From: Azospirillum sp. TSA2s
GTDB taxonomy: Bacteria > Pseudomonadota > Alphaproteobacteria > Azospirillales > Azospirillaceae
NCBI RefSeq assembly: GCF_004923315.1
Contig: NZ_CP039651.1
Span: 124,001 to 188,000, forward strand
Reading direction: 5' to 3'
Length of the DNA: 64,000 nt
Within the stretch, counting starts at the first letter, position 1; the number at the start of each line of letters is the position of its first letter. Positions 7,700 through 16,760 of the stretch are shown piece by piece. The translations under genes were made by a program, and so were the position numbers. The notes beneath the pieces are model-generated. The model saw nothing but the letters and a program-made list of their open reading frames with translations. It had not been told where the DNA came from and did not search any database.

Positions 7700-8695
7700 A
7701 TGACGACACGCTCCGCCTTCATCAGCACCACTGCCGCTCTGCTCGCTGGCTCGATAGCCTTTTCTGCGTCGGCCCAGCAGCAAGCGCAGCCCGCGGGCTT
7801 CTTCGGCGATCGGGAGCGCGGCTGGTTCTGGTATGAGGTCCAGCCGGAGCCCGACGAGGAATCTCTCCCCCCGAAACCGGAACCCCCGCCGCCGCCGGCT
7901 GCAGCTGTTCCACCTCCACCGCCGCCCCCGGCCCCACCCCCGGAACAGCCGAGAACCCCAGATCCCCCTTCATTCGGCTCGGCCGCCTGGCTGCGGGAGA
8001 ACCTGCCAAAGTACCGCGACCGCGCGCTGGATGAACCCAGCGCCGAGAACGTGCGCGCCTATTACGTCATTCAACGGCTCGCAATGGACAAGGCTTCGGC
8101 TTTCACGGATATGGCCCAGCGCGTTGTCGTGGGCGATCCGCTGCTTGATGAGACCGGCCGCCGACCGACGGCAACCTTCGCCGCGAACGAGATGAATGCG
8201 GTGGCGGGTGAGGCCACAGACGCAGAGTTGAAGGAAATCGCGGAGAAGGCCGGCATCTGGTTCTTCTTTCGGAGCGATTGCGTCTACTGCGACAAGCAGG
8301 CGCCGGTTCTCGAGATGCTGGAACGAGCCTATGGCTTTCAAATCACGGCAATCTCCCTCGATGGGAAACCCCTGCCGGGTGGGCAGTTTCCGCGCTTTAG
8401 GGCAGACAGCGGCCAGGCTGCAAAGGTGGGCGTCGAGCGCACGCCAACCCTGGTGCTGGTCCGACCGCCAGACGGAATTCAGACCATTGCCCGGGGCGTC
8501 CTGTCTCTGCAGGAGTTGCGGCGGCGCATCCTCACCGGAGCGCTCAATGCCGGCTGGATCGACCAGAAGGCGTTCGACAAGACACGCGCCGTGGACAATG
8601 GGCCGATGCTGCCTGCGAAGCTCGACATTCCACCTGAGATCGCTTCCGACCCTGCCCTACTCGTAAACCACCTCCGTTCCATGGTGAGGCAATGA
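7700..8695 (+). CDS. traF: TraF-like conjugal pilus assembly protein (thioredoxin fold)
   Basis: 331 residues from the ATG at 7700. It has a signal peptide (MTTRSAFISTTAALLAGSIA) and a proline-rich tether at about 50-90 (PPPPPAAAVPPPPPP). The C-terminal thioredoxin-like domain retains CVYC (after FFFRSD) and a TPTLVLV cis-proline loop. F TraF is shorter (about 250 residues) and lacks the CxxC; a retained CxxC is seen in relatives outside F. It acts in the periplasm in F-type type IV secretion pilus assembly. Its stop overlaps the traH start by 4 bases. TTG at 7691 is an alternative start. Confidence 0.85.
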   Translation: MTTRSAFISTTAALLAGSIAFSASAQQQAQPAGFFGDRERGWFWYEVQPEPDEESLPPKPEPPPPPAAAVPPPPPPPAPPPEQPRTPDPPSFGSAAWLRENLPKYRDRALDEPSAENVRAYYVIQRLAMDKASAFTDMAQRVVVGDPLLDETGRRPTATFAANEMNAVAGEATDAELKEIAEKAGIWFFFRSDCVYCDKQAPVLEMLERAYGFQITAISLDGKPLPGGQFPRFRADSGQAAKVGVERTPTLVLVRPPDGIQTIARGVLSLQELRRRILTGALNAGWIDQKAFDKTRAVDNGPMLPAKLDIPPEIASDPALLVNHLRSMVRQ

Positions 8696-10110
8696 TCGAA
8701 ATCGCCCGCAAGATGGTGGCCGCGGTCACTATAGCCGCGTGCCTTACTGTCACGGCCGCGCCGGGTCCAGTACAGGCCGCTGGGCTGCAGAGCCAGATGG
8801 ACTCGTTGTTCGGGGCAATGAGCAACACGACACCTCCGGGCGTCTGGGAGACGCAACGGCGTGGCGTGTTCGCCGGCGGCCAATTCACCGCCAAAAACCG
8901 GATTATGAACGAGAATTTAGTCTCATTCGTGCCGCCGAGTTTTGAGGCTGGCTGCGGAGGCATCGATCTGTTCGGCGGATCGTTCAGCTTCATCAACGCG
9001 GATCAGTTCGTGCAGCTGATGCGTGGCATTGCGGCGAACGCCGCCGGCTACGCTTTCCAGCTCGCATTGGGATCGATGTGCCAGGACTGCGCGGCCATCA
9101 TCGAACAGATCCAGAAAAAGATACAACAGCTCAACCAGTTCTTCGGGAACAGCTGCCAATTAGCTCAGGGAATCGTCAACGACACGTTGGGTGCCGCTCT
9201 GAACAAGCAGGAAACCGAGGCTTCCAAGATCAGCTTCACCAAGGGCATTGGCGACATCTTCGAGTCTTGGACGACGTCGAGCGGCAAAGGACCAACCCAG
9301 CAGGCTGCCGAGAACGCCCCCGACGACTTCTCCCAGAAGGTTAAGGGCAATATAGTTTGGCGCGCCCTCAAAAAGCATGCCGTCAGCGGCTGGTTTGTCG
9401 CTGGTGACGAAGACATGCTGGAGGCGATGATGAACGTCGCCGGTACGGTTATTGTTGGCGATATGAGCGATGCTGGGGGCGGCAAGCAGTCGCCGCGATA
9501 CTCAGCTATATCGGGAAATAAGATCCGCTTTCGTGACTTGGTGGATGGGACCAACGGTCAGCCCGTCACCGTGCTCCGATGCGACACAAAATCTGAAGAT
9601 GGCTGCACCAACCCGATCATGGGAACGATGGTCATCAAGGGCTTCAGGAAGATGCTGGAGGAAAAGCTCCTTGATGGCAGCGGTGGTGCTCCTGGCCTCG
9701 TGCATCGGATCGCTGACAACCAGGGTGCATTGAGCGCGGCGGACCAGGCATTCCTTTCTCCGCAGCGGTACGGCTTGGCTGGGTTGATCTTCCAGCTGGC
9801 GAAGCATGGACGTATGGGTGCAGTGGCTTTGACCGAGCGGGCCATCCCTCACCTTGCCTATGACATGGCGGCGCTCATGGTGGACGATATGATCAAGGCC
9901 GTCGAGGCTGCCGTGAAGGTATCCGATGACGCGCACGCAAAGGAACTGGACGCGCTTCTTCGGGATTCACGTACCGATCTGCGGGCTCAGCAGCAGCAGG
10001 TTCGGGGCCAGATCGGCGACCCAACCGAAATTTTCCGTGACTATCTCGCCATCCTGGATATCACGCAGAAAATCCGCTACGCCGCAACCGGCCCAGTCGC
10101 AAGGGATTGA
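8692..10110 (+). CDS. traH: TraH-like conjugal transfer pilus assembly protein
   Basis: 472 residues, close to F TraH (about 460). It has a signal peptide (VAAVTIAACLTVTAAPGPVQA). Family features are visible: LQSQMDSLFGAMSNTTPPGV near the mature N-terminus, a conserved glycine/cysteine region (FEAGCGGIDLFGGSFSFINA), cysteine-bearing GSMCQDCAAIIEQIQ and FFGNSCQLAQG, and a C-terminal coiled-coil segment. TraH is a periplasmic/outer-membrane factor needed for pilus extension and mating-pair formation, acting with TraF and others. It lies between traF and traG in the usual F order. Confidence 0.9.
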   Translation: MIEIARKMVAAVTIAACLTVTAAPGPVQAAGLQSQMDSLFGAMSNTTPPGVWETQRRGVFAGGQFTAKNRIMNENLVSFVPPSFEAGCGGIDLFGGSFSFINADQFVQLMRGIAANAAGYAFQLALGSMCQDCAAIIEQIQKKIQQLNQFFGNSCQLAQGIVNDTLGAALNKQETEASKISFTKGIGDIFESWTTSSGKGPTQQAAENAPDDFSQKVKGNIVWRALKKHAVSGWFVAGDEDMLEAMMNVAGTVIVGDMSDAGGGKQSPRYSAISGNKIRFRDLVDGTNGQPVTVLRCDTKSEDGCTNPIMGTMVIKGFRKMLEEKLLDGSGGAPGLVHRIADNQGALSAADQAFLSPQRYGLAGLIFQLAKHGRMGAVALTERAIPHLAYDMAALMVDDMIKAVEAAVKVSDDAHAKELDALLRDSRTDLRAQQQQVRGQIGDPTEIFRDYLAILDITQKIRYAATGPVARD

Positions 10111-10116
10111 CGCCAG

Positions 10117-13100
10117 ATGTGGAATATCAACAGCATTGGCGACAGCGCTTTTCTTGCTGAAATCCTCAACGCCGTAGCGATGATTGTGGGGACCGGGGAA
10201 TTTTATGCAGTTGCTCAGATTGGGCTCTTGCTCGGAGCCTTGCTTGTTTGCTTCCAAGCGGTCGCAGCAGGGGCGAGAGCTATTGACTGGCAGAAGGTTT
10301 TTCTCGGTTGGGTCGTGTTCTCACTACTTTTTGGACCGTCGACGACTGTTGTCGTAACCGATGCTTACACCGGCCAAGTTCGCCCCGTTGCTAACGTGCC
10401 GGTTGGCGTTGCGGCTGGCGGCTCGCTCATCTCTGAGATTGGTTATCAACTCACGGTGCTCTTCGAGCAAGGGTTCTCGATGCCCGCAATGACCCAGCAT
10501 GGCTATGGAAGTTCACTCGAAGTGATGAAGAAGGTTCGGATTCATTCGGGGGACCCGCTAATGCTTGGCCCGGCGAACAGATTTGCAGGAGGGTCGTCCA
10601 ATTTCGAGAGGTCGTGGACCGAATACATTCAGCGCTGCACGATGACCGGCTTGAGTTCGGGTGCCATTGACCCACATACGATATACAACTCTGCAGAGCT
10701 TGTTTCTGCACTTAAGTTTGATTCTCGTATATGGATGGCCGAGTTGTGGCTCGGCAGTTCGGGGTCCCAAAACTACGATTGCACCGACGGGCATGCGCAG
10801 CTCGCTGCGATCACGCCCGTTGTTGTCCAAAAATACTTGGCCGAGGTTCTTCCGCCAGTGTTGAATGTGCCAGCCTCCGACGTACCGGCGAAGATCGGAG
10901 ACGCACTCCTCGCTCTTGGCGTCACGGCAATTTCGCCAACACAATTCGTTACCACTTCCATTTTGCAGCCGATATTCGAGCGCGCCGCGGTAGCAAGGTC
11001 GGAAGAGGATCGCGCTTTCAGCTACGCCAAGATGATCGAGGACGCCAAGAACCAGCGTGCGATGTCGTGGATGGGCGAAGCCTCGATGTTCCGGAGCATC
11101 GTTCGCCCAATGCTTACCTTCTTGGAGGGCTTCACCTACGCCGTGACGCCGATCATGGGGTTCCTGGTGGTGCTCGGCCCCCTGGGCATATCGATTGCTG
11201 GCAAGTACATCCTAACGCTGCTCTGGATCCAATTGTGGATGCCTGTGCTCGCGATCGTGAACCTGTTCATTCACATGAGCCTAACGGGAAGGTTGGGAGG
11301 GCTTGAAGACTCCGGCTTCTCACTCGGGTCCATGAACGGCCTTTTGGCCGCCGACGGTGCGCTGCAGAAGTGGATATCCACTGGCGAAATGCTGGCCTCG
11401 TCGGTTCCTGCGCTGACACTCATGCTGATCTACGGTGGATCCGTAGCCGCCACGCACCTAGCTGGACGCCTTCAGGGCGGCGACTTCATCAAAGAGGATA
11501 AGGTGGCTCGGGACACGTTCAATGCCACACCCAAATACCAGATGGCGCCGAGCTATACCGGTGACCCGAGCCGCGTGACGATGGCTAGTGGAGCCGATCA
11601 GATGTTGACATCGTTCAACGTCGGATCGTTGGCGCAGAGTGCGGAGTCCTCGACCAAGAGTGTCGCCGACGCTAAGACGCATACCTTTGCCAGCAACCTC
11701 GCATCGACGGTTGGTACCCAAGCTGTTCAGCAATATCAAACTGGCCACAGCGAGATGTTCAAGTCGGGCTCCGCTTTCCAGGGCAGCAAGACCTACGAAC
11801 TGGTGTCGAGCGCGATGAAGGGGGTGTCTGACAAATTCGCCCGTGGCGATGAGACTAAAACCCAACTCATCAACTCGGCCGCGTTGGAATATGGCCTTAC
11901 AGGGAATATTAGTGCAGGTGTTCAGGCAAAGCTTGGGGAAGCGTTTGGTGGTTCTGTGAAAGGCGGAGCTGAGGCTGGGGTGGCGGTTGGAGCTGGTGGC
12001 AAGGTAACGGACCAAATGAGTGCGGCAGCCGGGCATTCAGCTGTTTCGCAGATCGAGGCGGCGATCAAATCTCAGTTTGGCCGAAACGATAAGCTCAGTG
12101 GCACGTTGACTGACACCGCAATGCGCGAGTCGGCCAACACCACCCAGAATAGCTTCACCAGCAGCCTTTCGGAAAGCCAGCAGAAGACGTTGAGCGAAAG
12201 CGCTCAACAAGCGCTCACCGCCCAAGAAACATACCAGAGAGCAGACAGTCTTGCGCGGTCCTTCGGTACGAGTCAGACGCTCTCGGCCGGTCAAGCTGTG
12301 AATGCGGTCAACCAACAACATGGTGGCAGAGAACGGCTTGAGTCCGAATTGGAGCGCCGTAACCTTACGGGTGCGCGTGATGCGTTGATTCGAATGGATG
12401 AGCGGACTGGTGGAGCGATAACAAAGGCCTTCGCTAACAAAGAAGACGCTATCACCTATGCTGGCCTAATGACTTTGAACAACCAAAATAAAATGCCCGG
12501 GGCGTCTTCTACTTCCTCCGCTGAAGTGACGGAGAGAAAAGCAGCATTGCTAGGCTTGCTCTCGGGCGCCACAAATCACAATAGCGGCCCCGTGGGTGAT
12601 CCTGCCCGTAACTCGCATCTTGGAGGAGACGCGGCAGGAATGCCGCAGCCGCGCGCTGAGGTTGAGAGTGTGGTTGGCAGTAAGCCGATCCCTGCCTTCA
12701 GCCAAGTAAACGACAGAGGTGAGCCGAAGATGCCAGAACGGAGTGACCTTCAGACGCGCTTTGCCGCGTCTGAAGAACGGCATAAAGTGGAATTTGAGGA
12801 CGACCCGCTACGAAAAGGCACTGAAAATCTCCACGGAAAATTGCGGGATCGCGTACGTGAGGACCAGGATCCTGGGCAGAACCGCTTTAACGGTTCGTCC
12901 GCGGCACGGGGCGCCTTTGAAGTATTCCAGCACGACCCTGGTCAAATGACCGGCATCGACGTAGAGCCCAAATCGCGGCAAGCTCCGGCGGCCGACAGCT
13001 TGCCGGCAGCACCGGGCGCTGCCCTTCCCTTGGCGCAGGGGAATGAAGCGCAGTCGATCACTCCCGGCGCATCCGTTACAGCGCCGACGCAGGCTCCGCC

Positions 13101-13266
13101 GGCCGACAATTTGCCGCCAGCACCGGGCAACGTTACGGCCTCCGCACAGGGGAGCAGGAGCTACCCAGTAGACGCGGTCGATACGACGCCCGCGCGCAAG
13201 CCTGGGGCTGATGGAGCGACGGCCAGTAAGCCTCCAGGCGTTTTAGCTCAGGGGCGCGGAAACTAA
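10117..13266 (+). CDS. traG: TraG-like mating-pair stabilisation protein
   Basis: 1049 residues; F TraG is about 940. N-terminal membrane segments lie at about 30-55 and 62-82, with a second cluster at about 335-400 (TYAVTPIMGFLVVLGPLGIS, LLWIQLWMPVLAIVNLFI) and one near 430. A long, polar, mostly helical periplasmic region follows. The last 120 residues are Pro/Ala-rich with a duplicated motif (QAPAADSLPAAPG, QAPPADNLPPAPG). The N-terminal part matches the TraG_N family, which spans the inner membrane and acts in pilus assembly and mating-pair stabilisation or entry exclusion. It starts 6 bases after traH. Confidence 0.9.
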   Translation: MWNINSIGDSAFLAEILNAVAMIVGTGEFYAVAQIGLLLGALLVCFQAVAAGARAIDWQKVFLGWVVFSLLFGPSTTVVVTDAYTGQVRPVANVPVGVAAGGSLISEIGYQLTVLFEQGFSMPAMTQHGYGSSLEVMKKVRIHSGDPLMLGPANRFAGGSSNFERSWTEYIQRCTMTGLSSGAIDPHTIYNSAELVSALKFDSRIWMAELWLGSSGSQNYDCTDGHAQLAAITPVVVQKYLAEVLPPVLNVPASDVPAKIGDALLALGVTAISPTQFVTTSILQPIFERAAVARSEEDRAFSYAKMIEDAKNQRAMSWMGEASMFRSIVRPMLTFLEGFTYAVTPIMGFLVVLGPLGISIAGKYILTLLWIQLWMPVLAIVNLFIHMSLTGRLGGLEDSGFSLGSMNGLLAADGALQKWISTGEMLASSVPALTLMLIYGGSVAATHLAGRLQGGDFIKEDKVARDTFNATPKYQMAPSYTGDPSRVTMASGADQMLTSFNVGSLAQSAESSTKSVADAKTHTFASNLASTVGTQAVQQYQTGHSEMFKSGSAFQGSKTYELVSSAMKGVSDKFARGDETKTQLINSAALEYGLTGNISAGVQAKLGEAFGGSVKGGAEAGVAVGAGGKVTDQMSAAAGHSAVSQIEAAIKSQFGRNDKLSGTLTDTAMRESANTTQNSFTSSLSESQQKTLSESAQQALTAQETYQRADSLARSFGTSQTLSAGQAVNAVNQQHGGRERLESELERRNLTGARDALIRMDERTGGAITKAFANKEDAITYAGLMTLNNQNKMPGASSTSSAEVTERKAALLGLLSGATNHNSGPVGDPARNSHLGGDAAGMPQPRAEVESVVGSKPIPAFSQVNDRGEPKMPERSDLQTRFAASEERHKVEFEDDPLRKGTENLHGKLRDRVREDQDPGQNRFNGSSAARGAFEVFQHDPGQMTGIDVEPKSRQAPAADSLPAAPGAALPLAQGNEAQSITPGASVTAPTQAPPADNLPPAPGNVTASAQGSRSYPVDAVDTTPARKPGADGATASKPPGVLAQGRGN

Positions 13267-13291
13267 CAGGCGCTGGCCATCAGCATTCAGG

Positions 13292-13519
13292 CTAGTCCAT
13301 ATAATCGCGCCCGGCGTCGAACACCGACAGCCGGGCGTGCTCATTTTCTGCCTGCAACAAGTCGCGAGCATACTCCACAGCTTTGGGGTCCAGCGCCGAC
13401 AGAAATGGGGTCCGTTGCTCATTTTTTTCCATGCAGGAGCTATTGCGTTCGGGGCGGGCGCGGGTACGATCGTCGTATAGAGACGTTGTGAGTTCGTCGC
13501 CGTACAGATTGGACATCAA
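13292..13519 (-). CDS. possible small acidic protein
   Basis: 75 residues (MMSNLYGDELTTSLYDD...) with a helical C-terminal half (DPKAVEYARDLLQAENEHAR). It is divergent from the small membrane protein at 13522, with starts almost touching. The reading is plausible, but the 3' end overlaps a hairpin that could be the traG terminator. No family recognised; may not be a gene. Confidence 0.35.
   Translation of the reverse strand: MMSNLYGDELTTSLYDDRTRARPERNSSCMEKNEQRTPFLSALDPKAVEYARDLLQAENEHARLSVFDAGRDYMD
13308..13337 (+). terminator. hairpin downstream of traG
   Basis: CGCCCGGC (13308-13315) pairs with GCCGGGCG (13330-13337) across a 14-base loop and is followed by TGCTCATTTTCT. It is a candidate terminator for the traFHG operon about 40 bases after the traG stop. 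Confidence 0.5.
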
Positions 13520-13521
13520 CT

Positions 13522-13794
13522 ATGATCGATTTTCTTTTCCACATGCGGCCCTTGGAAATTCTCATTCTGGGTCAGTTCGTGCTCATTTTCCTGGCTTTCT
13601 TCGCCTTTGGCATCAGTGCGTTGAAGTCGCGTTCGGGCCGCTCCTCGGTAGACGATCGTCCCTTCGGGATGGCTGTGCAGAACAGTGCCGGGCAAATCGG
13701 ACCGTCATCGATAAACGTGGCTTCCGCTTTGCCGACGGAGAACTATGGCTGCCAGGTCAATAGCATCAGTCTCAGTCGCAGCCTTCTCGACTGA
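13522..13794 (+). CDS. small single-pass membrane protein
   Basis: 90 residues (MIDFLFHMRPLEILILGQFV...). A strong hydrophobic segment at about 12-33 (EILILGQFVLIFLAFFAFGI) is followed by a basic stretch (KSRSGRS), giving N-out/C-in topology. It is followed 27 bases later by a good terminator hairpin. It sits between traG and the transglycosylase and could be an entry-exclusion or pilus accessory protein, but nothing specific shows that. Confidence 0.5.
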   Translation: MIDFLFHMRPLEILILGQFVLIFLAFFAFGISALKSRSGRSSVDDRPFGMAVQNSAGQIGPSSINVASALPTENYGCQVNSISLSRSLLD

Positions 13795-13820
13795 GCCGCC
13801 TTTAGCTGTCCCAGCCGATC

Positions 13821-13856
13821 ACGCCCGGTTCCCTAGGAGCCGGGCGTTTCTGTTTG
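13821..13856 (+). terminator. rho-independent terminator
   Basis: GCCCGG (13823-13828) pairs with CCGGGC (13840-13845) and is followed by the T-rich GTTTCTGTTTG. It is well placed after the gene ending at 13794. Confidence 0.7.
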
Positions 13857-14107
13857 TTGAACGGATTGAAGCTATGTTGCCGACAGAATGGTGTCAGTCT
13901 CCAGGCAGTGCGCGCGGCATTATGAGGAAGCGTCGCCATCGGTGGCCCACTTGACTGTGCTGCATCCGGCCGGCGGGGGGACTCCGGGCGGGCCAGGAGA
14001 TGCGGGTTTCACGCACCATTCGTTCAAATGCTGAAGGTTGAGGATACTAATCCTCGCTGGCGTGACACCCGTCGTCAGTGCTTCGCCAGCTTGCTAAGGA
14101 GTAGACA

Positions 14108-14257
14108 ATGAGTGAGGTGACCGCCACTGACACTCCAGAGCACTGCGGCAGTACCCAGCCCGAATCCTATCCATGGGTGAAGGGCGTGGAGGTGCACTCC
14201 GGTGTACCGCTAGTGCACCTTGCTGCTTTCAAGTGGTTCAGATGCGAGCCGCGGTAG
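14108..14257 (+). CDS. possible 49-residue protein
   Basis: Reads MSEVTATDTPEHCGSTQPES and continues to a TAG at 14255-14257. A good Shine-Dalgarno AAGGAG lies 8 bases before the ATG. There is no recognised domain and no neighbour within 300 bases on the same strand, so this is tentative. Confidence 0.4.
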   Translation: MSEVTATDTPEHCGSTQPESYPWVKGVEVHSGVPLVHLAAFKWFRCEPR

Positions 14258-14697
14258 ACAGCGGAAGATCAGCTTCCCAATAGGGGATAGGACCGCAGTC
14301 TCAACTGCGCGCGTGCTTTGGCCGGCGTCTAACGGCCCGCTGGAGACGGATGCGTGCCCGCATGCTATGGCCGTCGTTAACGACCCATTAAGCAAAAGTG
14401 AAGCGAAATCCAATCGACCAGTCCCGGCGGCAATGTAAGTGGGATCTCTGTCAAGAGAAATACTAGAAGCAGCATCGGCAACAGTGCATAGCCGGGTATG
14501 ATTCGCCCGACGCGCTGCTAGCAAAATGGAGGCAGATGCTCCGCTGGTCGGGAGGGGAATTGGCTCGCCTATTCAATGTCGTGCGCGGACACAAAAAATT
14601 GCCTTGAATTTCGATTTATTACTTGCGTGCATACGAAAGTTAAGTGATAAAGCAATCGTTCGAGGTATCGCGCGCATCTAAAGGGCGTAGGCACACG
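14258..14697. other. 440-bp stretch without a supported gene
   Basis: No convincing reading frame, palindrome E copy or repeat was found. The last 130 bases are more AT-rich (AAATTTCGATTTATTACTTG at about 14605-14624) and probably hold the promoter for the transglycosylase-flhD-flhC operon, but I could not pick a defined -35/-10 pair. Confidence 0.5.
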
Positions 14698-15336
14698 ATG
14701 TGGCCGGTTAAGCACTACGACAAGGGGGCCAGCAAGCCGGGCTCGCCGCAGCAAAAGCGGCGCCTGATGTCCGCGGTCGCGGCTATCGGGACGGCGATGA
14801 TGGCCGCGATCAGCTCACCAGTTTCAGCCTTCAGCCTTTCTGGGACTGCCTGGGAAGTAGCAGCAGCAGAGGAGGGGATTGATCCCTACCTGCTGTTCTC
14901 CGTGGCGCTGGTTGAAAGCGCCAGGCACGAGAACCGCTTCGCCCGACCCTGGCCCTGGGCGCTCAACGGCCCGAAGGGCAATTTCTATGGTGACGATCGC
15001 AGCGAAGCGGAGCGTCACCTTCGGAGCATGCCTTCGGCTGATCTGCAGCGTACCGCCATTGGCATGATGCAGGTTTATGTCGGCGCCCACGGCAAGCACG
15101 TTACAGACCCGACCGACCTTTTGGACCCAGTTCTGAATTTGCGCATGGGGGCGACCATCCTGCGTGAGAGCATCGCATCAAAACCTGGCGATCTCGCACT
15201 TGGCATCGGGCGCTACAACGCATGGCAGAATGAGCCAGCGGCACGAGCCTATGGACAGCGAGTCCTCGCCGTCTACCAGCGCCTCAAACAACTGACCGGA
15301 AGCGGTCTTTCCGTGTCCTCGCTTTGGAACGATTGA
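14698..15336 (+). CDS. lytic transglycosylase (SLT domain), transfer-associated
   Basis: 212 residues from ATG 14698 (MWPVKHYDKGAS), with GTG 14644 as alternative. A signal-like hydrophobic stretch lies near 24-42. The SLT-type domain follows: DPYLLFSVALVESARHENRF contains the catalytic-type ES, followed by RTAIGMMQVYVGAHGKH and LGIGRYNAWQNEPAARAYGQ. Such enzymes cleave peptidoglycan to open a path for the type IV secretion channel (VirB1/P19-like). Its stop is 3 bases before the FlhD-like start, so the three genes form one operon. Confidence 0.8.
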   Translation: MWPVKHYDKGASKPGSPQQKRRLMSAVAAIGTAMMAAISSPVSAFSLSGTAWEVAAAEEGIDPYLLFSVALVESARHENRFARPWPWALNGPKGNFYGDDRSEAERHLRSMPSADLQRTAIGMMQVYVGAHGKHVTDPTDLLDPVLNLRMGATILRESIASKPGDLALGIGRYNAWQNEPAARAYGQRVLAVYQRLKQLTGSGLSVSSLWND

Positions 15337-15339
15337 ACG

Positions 15340-15627
15340 ATGACCAACAAGTTTGCAGAGGACTTTCGTGATCTGAACCGCCACATGCTGCTCCTGCTTC
15401 AGCGTGTTGCGCAAGAAGACCTGGGCGAGGCCACGGCCCGTTTCGGTGTCACGCGTGCGTTTGCGGAAGACATTCGTGATGTAAGCATCAGCAAGCTTCA
15501 GGAAATGGCGTCGGAATCGCTGTGCCTCTTTCAGCCGCGCCCGATGATGCCGGACGCTCTTGAAAAAGGTGAGGCGCCATCAAAGCAGCTCGCGCTCCTG
15601 CGCTCCGTTTCCGTGCGTCAAGGTTGA
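15340..15627 (+). CDS. FlhD-family transcriptional activator subunit
   Basis: 95 residues, slightly shorter than enterobacterial FlhD (about 116). The FlhD signature is visible: FRDLNRHMLLLLQRVAQEDL, then ATARFGVTRAFAEDI, then SISKLQEMASESLCLFQPR. FlhD forms FlhD4C2 with FlhC and confers binding specificity. Plasmid and ICE relatives (AcaD, SetD) activate conjugation genes rather than flagella. No flagellar gene lies in this window, and the next gene is an FlhC homologue. I infer that this pair is the master activator of the element. Confidence 0.8.
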   Translation: MTNKFAEDFRDLNRHMLLLLQRVAQEDLGEATARFGVTRAFAEDIRDVSISKLQEMASESLCLFQPRPMMPDALEKGEAPSKQLALLRSVSVRQG

Positions 15628-15639
15628 GAGGCGCCGCTC

Positions 15640-16284
15640 ATGAACCGCCTATCCCAACATGCTCAAATGGCCCTGGCGATCAAGCTGATCGTGTTCGGTG
15701 TTCGGACGTCGATCGTCCAGCTCCACACAGGCATCTCCGCACCGATCCTGCGTGCACTTTACCGTGAGATCAACAACGGCGAAGCGCCCGTGTCAGGTCA
15801 GATGGCCGAGTCCGACGGAGTGGTCAGCACCCGGCAGGACGTTATCGAGGCCAGCCTGTTTTTGAACCTGTACGTCCATGTCGGCACGGAAACGGTGTTC
15901 CGGACGATCAACATCGACGCTTTGATTCGAGCTTATGGCTTGTTCTTGGAGTTTCGCGCGGAGGCCGGGCTGGTCGCGGTTCCGAAGATCGGACCCACAG
16001 AGGCTTGGATTTTGGTCCGTGACCTCCGCATTCGCGATCTCTCCCTGCGCTCGTGCGAGTGCGGGTGTACCTACGCGGTGGTTCACAAACATCGCCTGCT
16101 TCCCCGGTGCCCAGCGTGCGGGGCCGACAATGAGCCGGCCATTAACTCCTCGGAGGGCGCGACGCGGGTCGGACGGCCGACCTCCATTGTCTCGTCGGCT
16201 CGCGCATTCTTCGCCGATGAAGCCGACAGGTCTTCAAAGCCTCTCAGCTTCAGGTCGGTCTCCACAATCGCCAATCCGTCCTGA
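15640..16284 (+). CDS. FlhC-family transcriptional activator subunit
   Basis: 214 residues (enterobacterial FlhC about 192). It has the N-terminal helical region typical of FlhC (ALAIKLIVFGVRTSIVQLHTG) and SAPILRALYREINNG. The C-terminal zinc-binding cysteines are CECGC at about 130 and CPAC about 20 residues later (HRLLPRCPACGAD). A C-terminal extension of about 50 residues is extra. It starts 12 bases after the FlhD-like gene. FlhC contacts DNA and RNA polymerase as part of FlhD4C2. The likely targets are the E palindromes found ahead of transfer and partition genes; this link is inferred. Confidence 0.8.
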   Translation: MNRLSQHAQMALAIKLIVFGVRTSIVQLHTGISAPILRALYREINNGEAPVSGQMAESDGVVSTRQDVIEASLFLNLYVHVGTETVFRTINIDALIRAYGLFLEFRAEAGLVAVPKIGPTEAWILVRDLRIRDLSLRSCECGCTYAVVHKHRLLPRCPACGADNEPAINSSEGATRVGRPTSIVSSARAFFADEADRSSKPLSFRSVSTIANPS

Positions 16285-16760
16285 TGCTCCAAGTGGAACA
16301 CGCTGGCAAGTGGGAGCATCCTGGGAGCCCGGGCGGGCGCTGCAATGACCTACAATGGTCGACGTCTCCAGCTCGTGCCAACTGGCCGTAGACAGAGGGC
16401 GGCGTTCGGAAGGCGCTGAGGCCGCGTGCGATGTGTCGATGGCCATGCCATCAATCTGACGGTCTCACCGCCCTGCTGGCATCCTCTCGGTTCTGCCCAC
16501 TCTGCGGTAAGCGGACTATAGACAGAGAGTTCTAAAAACCACGACTGATGACACCCCTGGGCCCTGTTGTCGGGTCGGCCCGCCACCCAAGGTGAGGGCC
16601 TTCAGATGACAGCGGCACGACCCGGACCGGGAATATTGCCGCGTCCGGGGAGCGAAAGGGAGCCGGCTTTTGCAAGACGCGGCACGGGTTCAGTCGCCCT
16701 CTTGAAGGCCACCTTTGGCTCGCAATGCTTTGCGCACCAGATAGCGGGACCGCGCGGCGG
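16285..16760. other. 476-bp convergent intergenic region
   Basis: It lies between the 3' ends of the FlhC-like gene and the LysR-type gene. It holds several short GC-rich inverted repeats (for example GGGCCC near 16558 and GGGTCGGCCCG near 16571) but no frame I would call a gene. Confidence 0.5.

Noticed and set aside
14210..14524. 104-codon minus-strand frame
   Set aside because: No ribosome site, no domain, and it overlaps the better-supported short frame at 14108; likely chance.
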